From Aureispira sp. CCB-E (lineage in GTDB: Bacteria; Bacteroidota; Bacteroidia; Chitinophagales; Saprospiraceae): a stretch of 64,000 nucleotides of DNA. Of this stretch, positions 8,400 to 16,656 are shown piece after piece. The stretch spans positions 6,731,501 through 6,795,500 of the forward strand of contig NZ_CP133671.1 in NCBI RefSeq assembly GCF_031326345.1, given 5' to 3'. A program made the position numbers and the translations under genes. Below the pieces are notes generated by a model. It searched no databases. It saw only the letters and a program-made list of their open reading frames with translations, and was not told the origin of the DNA. Positions within the stretch are counted from its first letter, which is position 1, and each line of letters starts with the position of its first letter.

Positions 8400-9497
8400 T
8401 TATTCGCTAAAATACGTGTACTCTAAAATTGTCTGAATTCCATCTTCTTCGGTAATGTGCATTTCCAGTAAGCCATCGTTGTTATACGTAAAATATTCCA
8501 ACTTATAAATTTCTGGTCTTGGCGGTAAAGATGGTACTCTTTCTTTAGTTTTGTCCAAATCAGTCGGAGAATTATTCAAATCTCTTGGCGAAGTTGCCAG
8601 TTGGCCTTGCTTTTTTTTCTTCTTTTTCTTCTTTTTAACAACTGTTTCAGGCTCCTCAGATACACGAGAACTCATTGTCGGTTCGCGCATGACCCAATGA
8701 ATTTTCTTGCTTATTCGATTATTCTCATATTTATAATCAATTGTAAAGAGTATCTTTCCTGACGAATTTCGTACTTGCGTAATTACTGGCTGTCCCTCCT
8801 CGTCCAAGAATGTTTTTCTATCTTTGGTAATCTCATACAAGTTTTTGTACACACGACAAGAATTGGTGCTGTCGGTATATTCCGTCACGGTCAACAATTT
8901 TTCTTTATCCAACAAGCCTACTAAACTATCCATATAAGGAGAGGTTCCTACAGCAGTGGTTTTCTGCCGTACCACTCGATTTAGACTATCAAATTCAAAT
9001 TCGTCTAACAAACGCACACTCTTATTGGGTGCACCATGCATTTTTACTCGCTGAAAGGGCGTTCCATTATGTTCGTAGATATACACATAGGTATAATCCA
9101 AACTTGTGTTTTGCAAAGAATCGTAATTCAACTTCTCAACCGCCGAGATCAAATTTTGCTTATAAAAGTATTCTATACTCCACTTTTTGAATCCTGATGG
9201 CAAATAAGTTGAAATCATCCCCATTTTCCCATCTACAAATTCATACCGTTGATATTGATGAGAATACTCCACTGCTTCTGCCCACATTTCGCCTGAACGA
9301 TCCTCTGCACCCCTCTTGTATGTTCCTTTCCAGATGGAACATTTATTGTTTCCCAACTCCGACACCTTCTTTAAGTCGAAAGGTAAATCGGGATATACTT
9401 CTGGATAAATCGTTACTTGAGCTTGTATCGGTTGAATGCACAAAAGCAGACCTCCTATCAAAAAGCATTTAATAATTTCTCCTATAGTCCTCTTCAT
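8400..9497 (-). CDS. secreted protein of unknown function
   Basis: 365 aa beginning with a signal peptide: a basic start, a hydrophobic stretch CFLIGGLLLC (11-20) and a likely cleavage after IQAQ (about 27). The body has repeated Tyr-rich beta-type segments, such as TYKRGAEDRSG, LDYTYVYIYE and YKYENNRIS, that resemble the loose YD/MORN-like repeats of Bacteroidota surface proteins. A run of nine lysines sits near residue 290, which is odd for an exported protein. The start overlaps the end of the upstream gene by 29 nt, so the two are translationally coupled. I do not recognise a named family. Confidence 0.7.
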   Translation of the reverse strand: MKRTIGEIIKCFLIGGLLLCIQPIQAQVTIYPEVYPDLPFDLKKVSELGNNKCSIWKGTYKRGAEDRSGEMWAEAVEYSHQYQRYEFVDGKMGMISTYLPSGFKKWSIEYFYKQNLISAVEKLNYDSLQNTSLDYTYVYIYEHNGTPFQRVKMHGAPNKSVRLLDEFEFDSLNRVVRQKTTAVGTSPYMDSLVGLLDKEKLLTVTEYTDSTNSCRVYKNLYEITKDRKTFLDEEGQPVITQVRNSSGKILFTIDYKYENNRISKKIHWVMREPTMSSRVSEEPETVVKKKKKKKKKQGQLATSPRDLNNSPTDLDKTKERVPSLPPRPEIYKLEYFTYNNDGLLEMHITEEDGIQTILEYTYFSE

Positions 9498-10032
9498 ATG
9501 TTCTATCTTTTACGATGACAACTTGTTGATACATTTTATATTTGATGGGTTCACCCAATTGATTTCTAGCAGGATTCCATTTCGAAGCTTTTAGCTTTCT
9601 CAAAACTACATTTTTTAAACGTGAATCATTGCTTTTTAGCACCTCAACCTGACTTACCCAACCATATTGATTAACAGAATATTCTAAAACAACAAATTTC
9701 CAATTTTTTAGATCCATTCCTGCTCGATAGGGTTTGATGTTCATCAGACCAAAATCGCCTCCAGCTAAAGTTGGCAATTGCACTATTTTTTCTTGAGGAT
9801 CAATTGTTGAGCCTTGAAGCGAATCTATGGTACTTGTTTTCAAAATGGATATTTTTTTTTCTACAGGTGCAACGACAATTGTTTCGTCTTTGGGAGCTAA
9901 ACTAGGTTCTAGAGTTTGTTTTTTTCTAATAACCAATGTTTTTTTGGGGAGGCAGGTTGTTGCTGTACTGTCTTGTGCTACTAGAATTGGCATCATAAGC
10001 CAACTCATAATAACAGTAACCACTAGTTTCAT
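9469..10032 (-). CDS. exported protein with a TonB C-terminal-like domain
   Basis: 187 aa. The ATG at 10032 is chosen because it directly precedes a good signal peptide (MKLVVTVIMSWLMMPILVAQ); the frame is open to a GTG 11 codons upstream, but that would put an acidic stretch in front. The last 80 residues, with EYSVNQYGWVSQVEVLKS, a run of hydrophobic/charged alternation and ASKWNPARNQLGEPI, match the pattern of the TonB C-terminal domain, which normally contacts outer-membrane receptors. Here it is attached to a cleavable signal rather than a membrane anchor and proline-rich spacer, so it is probably a periplasmic relative and not an energy transducer. It overlaps the next gene by 29 nt. 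Confidence 0.72.
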   Translation of the reverse strand: MKLVVTVIMSWLMMPILVAQDSTATTCLPKKTLVIRKKQTLEPSLAPKDETIVVAPVEKKISILKTSTIDSLQGSTIDPQEKIVQLPTLAGGDFGLMNIKPYRAGMDLKNWKFVVLEYSVNQYGWVSQVEVLKSNDSRLKNVVLRKLKASKWNPARNQLGEPIKYKMYQQVVIVKDRTYEEDYRRNY

Positions 10033-10369
10033 ATCAATAGAGTTTTCGCTATTCGATTCATTCACAAGATGAAATCACAAATCAAATTGACTGTCATCAA
10101 ATTCATTTTCAATAGAAATATACTTCAGTAATTATACCATAATTAGGCTTTTAGGAAGAATAAAAACGTAACTTATCTGATATATCTTATAAAATGGCTT
10201 CTTTTTTTGACTATATTTGGTTTCAACATACTAAAATGACAAAGAACTTTTTCTTCTCTACTGGTATAACTCCTATTTGTAGAAAGGATACAGTTTTTTC
10301 ATTTTTTTTTGAAAAAAAACAATAAATACGCAAGAAGTAAGTTGAATACTTCTTTAAATCGCTCAATAG
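10033..10369. other. intergenic, 337 bp, divergent promoters expected
   Basis: Lies between a minus-strand operon and the plus-strand symporter gene. TATATTTG at 10212-10219 fits the -7 consensus on the plus strand but would leave a leader of about 145 nt and has no clear -33 box. Nothing else is seen. Confidence 0.4.
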
Positions 10370-11701
10370 ATGTCGGAAAATAAAAAAGGGTTGGCCTTAC
10401 ATTGGCAAATTTTAATCGGGATGGCAGCTGGTATTGCTATTGGTTTTGCCTTAAAAAATGTTGATGGAAGTGAAAAATTTGTCCTCAACTGGGTATATCC
10501 AATTGGTAAAATATTTGTCAATCTACTCAAATTGATTGCTGTCCCATTAATTATTGCCTCCTTAACCAAAGGAATTGCTGACCTGCAAGACATATCCAAA
10601 CTTTCCAAAATTGGAGGTAGAACAATTGGCACCTATTTAGTAACAACCGTAATCGCCGTAACCTTAGGTCTAGTCGTTGTCAATACATTACAACCTGGAG
10701 TGGGTTTATCTCAAAGTACCATTGATGCAATTAGTGCTAGTAATATGGACAAAAGTGCTGGCAAAGTAGCAGCAGGAGCAGCACAGTCACAAGTAGGACC
10801 TTTACAATTTGTGATTGACATGGTGCCTGATAATATTTTTGCGGCGGCAAGCAGCAATGGAAACATGCTTCAAGTTATTGTATTTGTTCTATTTTTTGGC
10901 ATCTGCTTACTTTTAATACCCAAAGAAAAAGCAAAGCCAATGCACGATTTTTTTGATAGTCTCAACGAGGTCATTCTAAAAATGGTTGATGTCATCATGC
11001 TCATTTCGCCCTATGCTGTGTTTGCTTTGTTGTGCAACTTAACTGTAAGTACCGATCCTGAAATTTTTGGAGTATTGTTCAAATATGCCCTCTGTGTTGT
11101 TTTGGGGCTTGTGTTAATGGTTGGCATTTATATGGCAGCTATCAAGCTATTTACAGGACGTTCTCCGCTTGGTTTTCTCAAAGCTATCAGTCCAGCTCAA
11201 CTATTGGCCTTTTCTACAAGTTCGAGTGCCGCTACCTTGCCAGTAACTATGGAACGAGTAGAAGAACATGTAGGGGTCGAAAAAGAGGTAACTAGCTTTG
11301 TGTGCCCAATTGGTGCAACAATTAATATGGACGGTACTAGTTTATATCAAGCAGTAGCTGCTGTCTTTATTTGTCAAGTAATTGGCTTTGATTTAAGCCT
11401 AGGAGATCAATTAACCATTGTCATAACCGCCACGATGGCATCCATTGGGTCTGCTGCTGTACCAGGAGCAGGAATGGTAATGCTTGTTATTGTTTTGGAT
11501 ACGTTGGGAATCCCCTCTGACAAACTAGCATTCGGGATTGCCCTTATATTTGCTGTGGATCGACCATTAGATATGTGTCGAACGGTCATCAATGTCACAG
11601 GAGATGCTACTGTCGCTACTTTGGTTGGCAAATCTGTTGGAAAATTGAAAGATCCTCAAGTAAAAAATTGGGATGACCACTATAAAAAAGAAACCATCTA
11701 A
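10370..11701 (+). CDS. dicarboxylate/amino acid:cation symporter (DAACS family)
   Basis: 443 aa inner-membrane secondary transporter that imports C4-dicarboxylates or acidic/neutral amino acids with Na+ or H+. The family landmarks are in order: the Ser-rich hairpin FSTSSSAATLP (about 282-292), the cation/substrate motif NMDGTSLYQ (about 320-328), and AVDRPLDMCRTVINVTGDA near the C terminus, where Asp and Arg line the substrate site. Multiple hydrophobic helices fill the N-terminal half. The Arg in the last motif favours an acidic substrate such as glutamate, aspartate or a dicarboxylate, though which one cannot be decided. ATG start. A perfect terminator follows 34 bp after the stop, so this is a single-gene unit. 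Confidence 0.95.
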   Translation: MSENKKGLALHWQILIGMAAGIAIGFALKNVDGSEKFVLNWVYPIGKIFVNLLKLIAVPLIIASLTKGIADLQDISKLSKIGGRTIGTYLVTTVIAVTLGLVVVNTLQPGVGLSQSTIDAISASNMDKSAGKVAAGAAQSQVGPLQFVIDMVPDNIFAAASSNGNMLQVIVFVLFFGICLLLIPKEKAKPMHDFFDSLNEVILKMVDVIMLISPYAVFALLCNLTVSTDPEIFGVLFKYALCVVLGLVLMVGIYMAAIKLFTGRSPLGFLKAISPAQLLAFSTSSSAATLPVTMERVEEHVGVEKEVTSFVCPIGATINMDGTSLYQAVAAVFICQVIGFDLSLGDQLTIVITATMASIGSAAVPGAGMVMLVIVLDTLGIPSDKLAFGIALIFAVDRPLDMCRTVINVTGDATVATLVGKSVGKLKDPQVKNWDDHYKKETI

Positions 11702-11735
11702 GGTTATGATTGTTCATTTTCTATGATAAAATAAG

Positions 11736-11774
11736 AATGAGACGATTTGACTGATCAAATCGTCTCATTTTATT
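11736..11774 (+). terminator. rho-independent terminator after the symporter gene
   Basis: A 14-bp perfect stem (11736-11749 with 11756-11769), ACTGAT loop, followed by a T-rich tail. Confidence 0.9.
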
Positions 11775-11856
11775 ATGAGTGGTATGCTATATTTTTATTA
11801 GCCTCAAAGTTTTCGCACCAAAAAACTATTTTTATGATACGGTTTCTTTTCACCAC

Positions 11857-12036
11857 TTACTTAAGATCTAAATCCTCTCGATCTTTTAATTTTTTATCTT
11901 CTACATTCTCGTTCAAAAACCCATTTAATTTATCTACTGAATAAGAAGAAATAATTTCTCCAAATTCATTGATTTTAATATCAAAACCTTTTAGATCATC
12001 ATGCGTCTTTGGATTTTTTTGGTTCTTGTCAGACAT
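11857..12036 (-). CDS. small protein of unknown function, 59 aa
   Basis: An ATG-started frame of 59 codons beginning MSDKNQKNPKTHDDLKGFDI and ending in Lys before a TAA. The composition is strongly charged (Asp, Lys, Glu), without membrane segment or Cys. The middle (FDIKINEFGEIISSYSVDKL) has the alternating pattern of a short beta hairpin followed by a helix, and codon choice looks like that of the neighbours. It lies between a TerB-like gene upstream on the same strand and the converging symporter gene. Very likely a real small gene, since intergenic DNA here is much more Ile/Phe/Lys-rich when translated; function unknown. Confidence 0.65.
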   Translation of the reverse strand: MSDKNQKNPKTHDDLKGFDIKINEFGEIISSYSVDKLNGFLNENVEDKKLKDREDLDLK

Positions 12037-12161
12037 TGTTTTACGATTTTTATAATGAATAATATGAGTAAGTAGTTTTTTGTGCCACTTACTTATAACT
12101 ACCTAACGTCTTCTAGGAGTTCCCCAAGTCCTGTTAAATTTATTTAACAACTCAGGTTTTC

Positions 12162-13067
12162 TTAATTCAATCGTTTTTCAAGACGAATTTGAGTGCGTTC
12201 AGCCTCTCCTCTTTCCATTCCTATCTTATCCGCAAAGGCATAGATTTCATCTCTTGACATTTGACCATTGGCTCGAATATATGCCTCAATAGTATAATCT
12301 TGTGCATAGCGCAATAGTTCTTCATGTTTTTTCTCCGAAAACTCAAACATTTGCGAATATTCGTCCAATTTTAATTGTTCTTCATCAGCAAACTCATTAT
12401 CTGTCAACGCTACTGCTGCTACAATCATAAATACATTTTCCCTAGCCTCTTCGCTAACCTCTTCACATTCTACCATAGAAATCGAAGGAGCACGCATCAA
12501 TTCGCCTAATGTACCTGTTTCTTTGTTCAAAAAGTCATCAAAAAATGCTTTTTCTTCTGCTTCTATCGTACCATCTGCACGAGCCATTTCCACTAACATA
12601 CGAGCTAAGATTTTCTTGTCATAAGCTTTGGTTAATGGATTTCTTTTGATCAATTTTTCAAATTCAGAAAATTCTGTTGCCAAGCGCCATTTTCCTCTTT
12701 CAAGTGTCAATTCTACCATAATTTTTTCAAATGCTCTCACGACAGCCGCTTCTTTATCTTTCTTAGAAACTTTCAGACCATCTGTTCCTTGACGCAACAT
12801 CTCATTTCCTGCCATAGAAACAGCAGTTCCTGCAAACCCTCCTCCAACAGCTTTACGCAAGACACGCAAAACAGAAGAACGCAATCGTCCTAAAGCCGTG
12901 TTGGTAACCATTTTTTTTACACGTGCCGTACCATCTGCTGTACTAGTTTTGATATGAGCAACAGAGTCAAAGACTTGGTTCTCTACTTGAAACTTGCAAA
13001 GCACCTTACTTCCATCCACTTTTTCTTCCAGAATATACGGTTTTATTGATTCGTATGTAATTTCCAT
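12162..13067 (-). CDS. TerB-like domain protein
   Basis: 301 aa, no signal peptide. Residues about 145-265 form a helical TerB-like (tellurite-resistance B / DjlA N-terminal) domain, seen in ILARMLVEMARADGTIEAEE, where the acidic patch after MARADG is the family's metal-binding feature, and in a second helical pair with VAALTDNE-type sequence. The first 130 residues are not recognised; they include a Gly/Ala-rich stretch GGGFAGTAVSMAG (about 73-85), which may contact membrane. TerB-like proteins act in stress or envelope responses, but no ter operon is nearby, so no role is assigned. ATG start; stands alone. Confidence 0.75.
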   Translation of the reverse strand: MEITYESIKPYILEEKVDGSKVLCKFQVENQVFDSVAHIKTSTADGTARVKKMVTNTALGRLRSSVLRVLRKAVGGGFAGTAVSMAGNEMLRQGTDGLKVSKKDKEAAVVRAFEKIMVELTLERGKWRLATEFSEFEKLIKRNPLTKAYDKKILARMLVEMARADGTIEAEEKAFFDDFLNKETGTLGELMRAPSISMVECEEVSEEARENVFMIVAAVALTDNEFADEEQLKLDEYSQMFEFSEKKHEELLRYAQDYTIEAYIRANGQMSRDEIYAFADKIGMERGEAERTQIRLEKRLN

Positions 13068-13220
13068 TGTTTAGTTCTTATTTTGATAATTCTAAATTGG
13101 TTCTTTTCTATTAAATTTATATACCCGAGGTAGCACTAAAGCTAGTTATTGTAAGCTAAATTAAGAGCAAGATTTAACGCCTAATCTATTTTACAACCTT
13201 CTTAATCACCTAACAACTTA

Positions 13221-14729
13221 CTAAGGGGAAAGCGTTCCATTTAAGTTCAGTTTTACTAATCCCATCATATTGTTAGTTCCTAACCCAAACTTGCCTGTAA
13301 ACACATAACCTGTTAGAGAACTTTGAGCTGTTGAACCAGACATAATTGGCAGAATTGTACCTGCTTGATCACTCGTCAGAACAAGGCTATTCCCATCAGC
13401 ATAACCAAAAAAGTAGGGCCAACCTGTTCCAGTATCTATATCCAAATTGGTATCAAATTTAGTAATACAAATATCACTTTCAAACAAAGTAGCCTCGTGT
13501 GTAGACGACATGATGAAGCCATTATTGCCTGGTAGTAATGCAATTGAAGCAACAGAATGTACTCCTCCATTGCCATTTCTATCTTTCAAATCATAATACC
13601 TCAAAAAAGGACTCACAGTAGCTCCGGCAGTTACTTCTGTTATTTGCAAGCCCAGTATTTGTAATTGCAATAAAACAGCTTGCCCATCATTTCCATTGGT
13701 ACTTGCTTCATTTTTAGTTACATGAGCTGCAATCGTTACAACATTATTGTCTGCATCATACACAGAATATGCTCCCGAAAAATAATCTCCATCTACCGAA
13801 ATTGTCTTTCTACTCAAAGGTGTTCCCCCTGATTTATCCACTAATACAGCATGAATTCTAGGTAGAAAGTTACCTGTTTGTGTAGACGGAGCAGTAGCTC
13901 CATCATGAGAGATACCACAAATCAGGTACCCTTGAGGCAAAATTTGGATAGATGCACCATAATCATCCCAAGGAAACCCATAAAACCAGTTACTAGAGGT
14001 CCATCCAGAGTTAATAGTAAAATCACTATTCAATAAAACCGTAAAGACATCGGTATTATCGTATGCTCCTCCTGTCTGATCGGTGTTATAAGGTTTGCTT
14101 CTATTAACGTTCGTTGAATAACCAGTAACAACATAACTATAGCCACCTGCTGTATCCAATTTCATATCCGAAACCTTCTCTGTAAACTGTGTATTGGTAT
14201 TGCTTTGTAGTTCAACACCATCTGTTGTCGTTGGAGCTCCCGTAGCATAATCCAATTGATATAGAGCAATTTTAGTTTGGCCTTCTACCCCTGTTCCTTG
14301 ACTAGTCGAAGATGGGTAATTGTAATATGTTCTGTTAGCAGCAACGATATAAGCAGATTGATCGGGCAACTCAATAATTCGAATTCCCTCCTCATCAAAT
14401 CGCAAATAGTCAAAATTGGCATCCACATTTCCTTCTTGGCGACCAAAAGCAGAACTCCACAACTCGTTCCCTAAAGAATCTGTTTTAACAACAAAGATAT
14501 CTCTTTTGTCAGTAGAACTATATGAATTGGTAGACCCCAACAGAATGTATCCACCATCTGCTGTTTGAACAACATCTGTAGCTGTTTGAGCTCCAACGTG
14601 TCCATAATATTTTACAAAGGCAACTTCTTGGTTACTAGGAGCAATTTGCTCTTTTTCACAACTAGAACTTAAATATGCTGTCAAAACCAACAACATAAGA
14701 AGTACATTTTTTCTTGATATATGCAGCAT
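13221..14729 (-). CDS. lipoprotein with a predicted beta-propeller
   Basis: 502 aa. A lipoprotein-type signal ends at Cys24 (TAYLSSSC). The body contains repeats of the kind QTADGGYILLGSTNS...DIFVVKTDSLGNELW (residues about 55-92) and later variants GYLICGISHDG and GNNGFIMSSTHEA, characteristic of Bacteroidota beta-propeller proteins that start each blade with a 'drive to tell the user' type GGY/GF turn. No catalytic motif is visible. It begins 3 bp after the stop of the outer-membrane barrel gene, so the two are translationally coupled and presumably work at the same site in the outer membrane. ATG start. Confidence 0.75.
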   Translation of the reverse strand: MLHISRKNVLLMLLVLTAYLSSSCEKEQIAPSNQEVAFVKYYGHVGAQTATDVVQTADGGYILLGSTNSYSSTDKRDIFVVKTDSLGNELWSSAFGRQEGNVDANFDYLRFDEEGIRIIELPDQSAYIVAANRTYYNYPSSTSQGTGVEGQTKIALYQLDYATGAPTTTDGVELQSNTNTQFTEKVSDMKLDTAGGYSYVVTGYSTNVNRSKPYNTDQTGGAYDNTDVFTVLLNSDFTINSGWTSSNWFYGFPWDDYGASIQILPQGYLICGISHDGATAPSTQTGNFLPRIHAVLVDKSGGTPLSRKTISVDGDYFSGAYSVYDADNNVVTIAAHVTKNEASTNGNDGQAVLLQLQILGLQITEVTAGATVSPFLRYYDLKDRNGNGGVHSVASIALLPGNNGFIMSSTHEATLFESDICITKFDTNLDIDTGTGWPYFFGYADGNSLVLTSDQAGTILPIMSGSTAQSSLTGYVFTGKFGLGTNNMMGLVKLNLNGTLSP

Positions 14730-14732
14730 AAT

Positions 14733-16199
14733 TTATTCGTATTTTACTTCAACTTTGACTCGCTTATTTTTAATATCTTCGATTTGTTTCTTCTTATCAT
14801 CTAACATTTTAGAGCCTTTTGTTTTACCTTTTTGAATGTCCTCTATAAGACTTGGTTTTTCTCGCTCCATCTCCTTAAGAGTACTGTTCAACTCTCTTTT
14901 GATGTCCTCGTCTGTTTCTCTCTTTACATAGTTGCGTTCTTTCTCCAACCATTTATTATACTTATTATTGATAATAATTGGATTGTATTGATGCTTTTTG
15001 CGAGGCACATAAAATGCCTTTACAAAACCAACCGTCAATGCAAAATTATCTGTTCTAAAATCATTATCCACATGACCATGATAATACACCAACTCTAAAT
15101 TAGAATAACGATTGTTAATATCTACGTTATTTAAGAACATTCGTGTATATCTGAAATCAGCATATAGAAAATTGCGTCCCAATCGAAACTTGATTCCTGC
15201 GCCAGCAACAAAAGAAACATTTACATTGGTACGAAGAGACGGTCTATCGTTCAATTTTGTTATAACCACACTATTAGCAATCGTAGATTGACCTCCTAAC
15301 TCAGCTCTAATTGTTTCTGGTTCTGTTCTTCGACTAACATCTGTCATATCCGCATACAACAAGAAATTAGCAGCAACACCAGCATAAACATAAGGTAATA
15401 CACCTTTAAATTTAGTAACATTGTACCGCAACATCAATGGAACATCTATCCAGAATTGATTCTCTTTAAATTTCAATGTAGAATACAACAATGGTCCTTG
15501 TCCTTTGGTGGCATTTAAATCATTGGTGTTTAACCCTGTAGGATTAGCCGTTGTAGCAGAAATATACATCGAATCACCAAATGCATATGTGCGATAAGCA
15601 AAAGTAGCATCCAATGTCAAATCAAAATTATACAACAAAGGCAATTCAAAACCAACAGTAGCATTGGCTCCAAAAACAACTTCTCGCAAGTACCCCTCAT
15701 GATCTGCCGTACCAGAAGTATTGTCCACCCCATAATTCTGCAATTGTTCTATCAATGAAAAATTAAGTCCACCACCAAAGTACATAGAAAAAATAGGTCT
15801 CCTAGTGAATGTTCTTGAAAGGTAAATTAAATCGTACGACTGATAAGAGTCTCCCATCGTATCTGGTTCATAGAGCGGATTGATTCGGAGTATTTCCCTA
15901 AAAGAATTGTCTGCCGCACCAATTTTGTCCCTATACAAATAACTTTCTGTTATCAATTGGAATGCTTCTAAACGCTTTTCCGTTGACATTGACTTGGGAT
16001 CTTTCGCACAAGCTTCGATAGACTCGATTTTTTCAAGTTCTCCTTCTTCATACCATTTTTTAGCTTCATCCAATTGGCAATTGTCTGAGGATGTCCCTCG
16101 TTTTCCCTTTTGCCCCTGTGCAGTGCTAATGCTGAGTAGACTAAATGCGCAGCATAGTAGAGCAAACGAAATGACAGGACAGTACAATCTCACCTTCAT
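14733..16199 (-). CDS. outer-membrane beta-barrel protein with N-terminal helical region and C-terminal coiled coil
   Basis: 488 aa. A signal peptide (about 1-29, ending AQG) is followed by a helical TPR-like part (about 40-120: LDEAKKWYEEGELEKIESIEA, then LITESYLYRDK and FREILRINPLYEPD). From about 130 to 405 alternating hydrophobic strands such as FSMYFGGGLNFSL, PYVYAGVAANFLLYADM and FLYADFRYTRMFLNN indicate a PorT-like outer-membrane barrel. The last 80 residues are highly charged and helical, with KYNKWLEKERNYVKRE. The N-terminal layout (TPR repeat, 'INPLYEPD...Y', barrel) recurs in Bacteroidota proteins linked to WD40/STAND genes. It is upstream of and coupled to the lipoprotein gene (3 bp). 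Confidence 0.75.
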   Translation of the reverse strand: MKVRLYCPVISFALLCCAFSLLSISTAQGQKGKRGTSSDNCQLDEAKKWYEEGELEKIESIEACAKDPKSMSTEKRLEAFQLITESYLYRDKIGAADNSFREILRINPLYEPDTMGDSYQSYDLIYLSRTFTRRPIFSMYFGGGLNFSLIEQLQNYGVDNTSGTADHEGYLREVVFGANATVGFELPLLYNFDLTLDATFAYRTYAFGDSMYISATTANPTGLNTNDLNATKGQGPLLYSTLKFKENQFWIDVPLMLRYNVTKFKGVLPYVYAGVAANFLLYADMTDVSRRTEPETIRAELGGQSTIANSVVITKLNDRPSLRTNVNVSFVAGAGIKFRLGRNFLYADFRYTRMFLNNVDINNRYSNLELVYYHGHVDNDFRTDNFALTVGFVKAFYVPRKKHQYNPIIINNKYNKWLEKERNYVKRETDEDIKRELNSTLKEMEREKPSLIEDIQKGKTKGSKMLDDKKKQIEDIKNKRVKVEVKYE

Positions 16200-16608
16200 T
16201 ATTTCGGTATTTTATAGTTAAATAGTTTTGGTTCTAAATATCATGCAATTTATTACAATAGCCACTTCTAGAAGTCTTAGGCTAAGTGATGATTGAGCTT
16301 TGATGAGCTTTTATCATCTAATATATGCAACTAATATAATTAATTGTGCCAGTAATTTGATAATTTTTTGAGGGAATTAAGTAGATGCCCTATTTATAGT
16401 TCATTCCATTTGCACTTCTACCTAACAATAACTAGATGATTACAATGCCATTGTGTTTTAAAGGCTTTAATAGGTTCGAATGCTAAAAGGTTTCTGCACT
16501 CACTTAATGCCATTATTATGAGAAGTATAGTACCTAAACTTAGAGATCGCTAGTTCGGCATTTGGGTTTCTTTTATCGTTGTCCTCTCCCCTCTCATTAG
16601 TTATCCCA
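16200..16608. other. intergenic, about 410 bp
   Basis: AT-rich leader of the barrel/lipoprotein operon. No promoter consensus, RNA or short gene is evident. Confidence 0.4.
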
Positions 16609-16646
16609 TAAAAAAACAGAGTCAAAGATTTATGAACCTCTGACTC
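16609..16646 (-). terminator. rho-independent terminator after the nSTAND gene
   Basis: On the minus strand a 12-bp stem with two G-U pairs (16619-16630 with 16635-16646) and a CATA loop is followed by a run of seven T residues. It separates the nSTAND gene from the barrel operon, so they are distinct transcription units. Confidence 0.8.
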
Positions 16647-16656
16647 CGCTCTTCTT

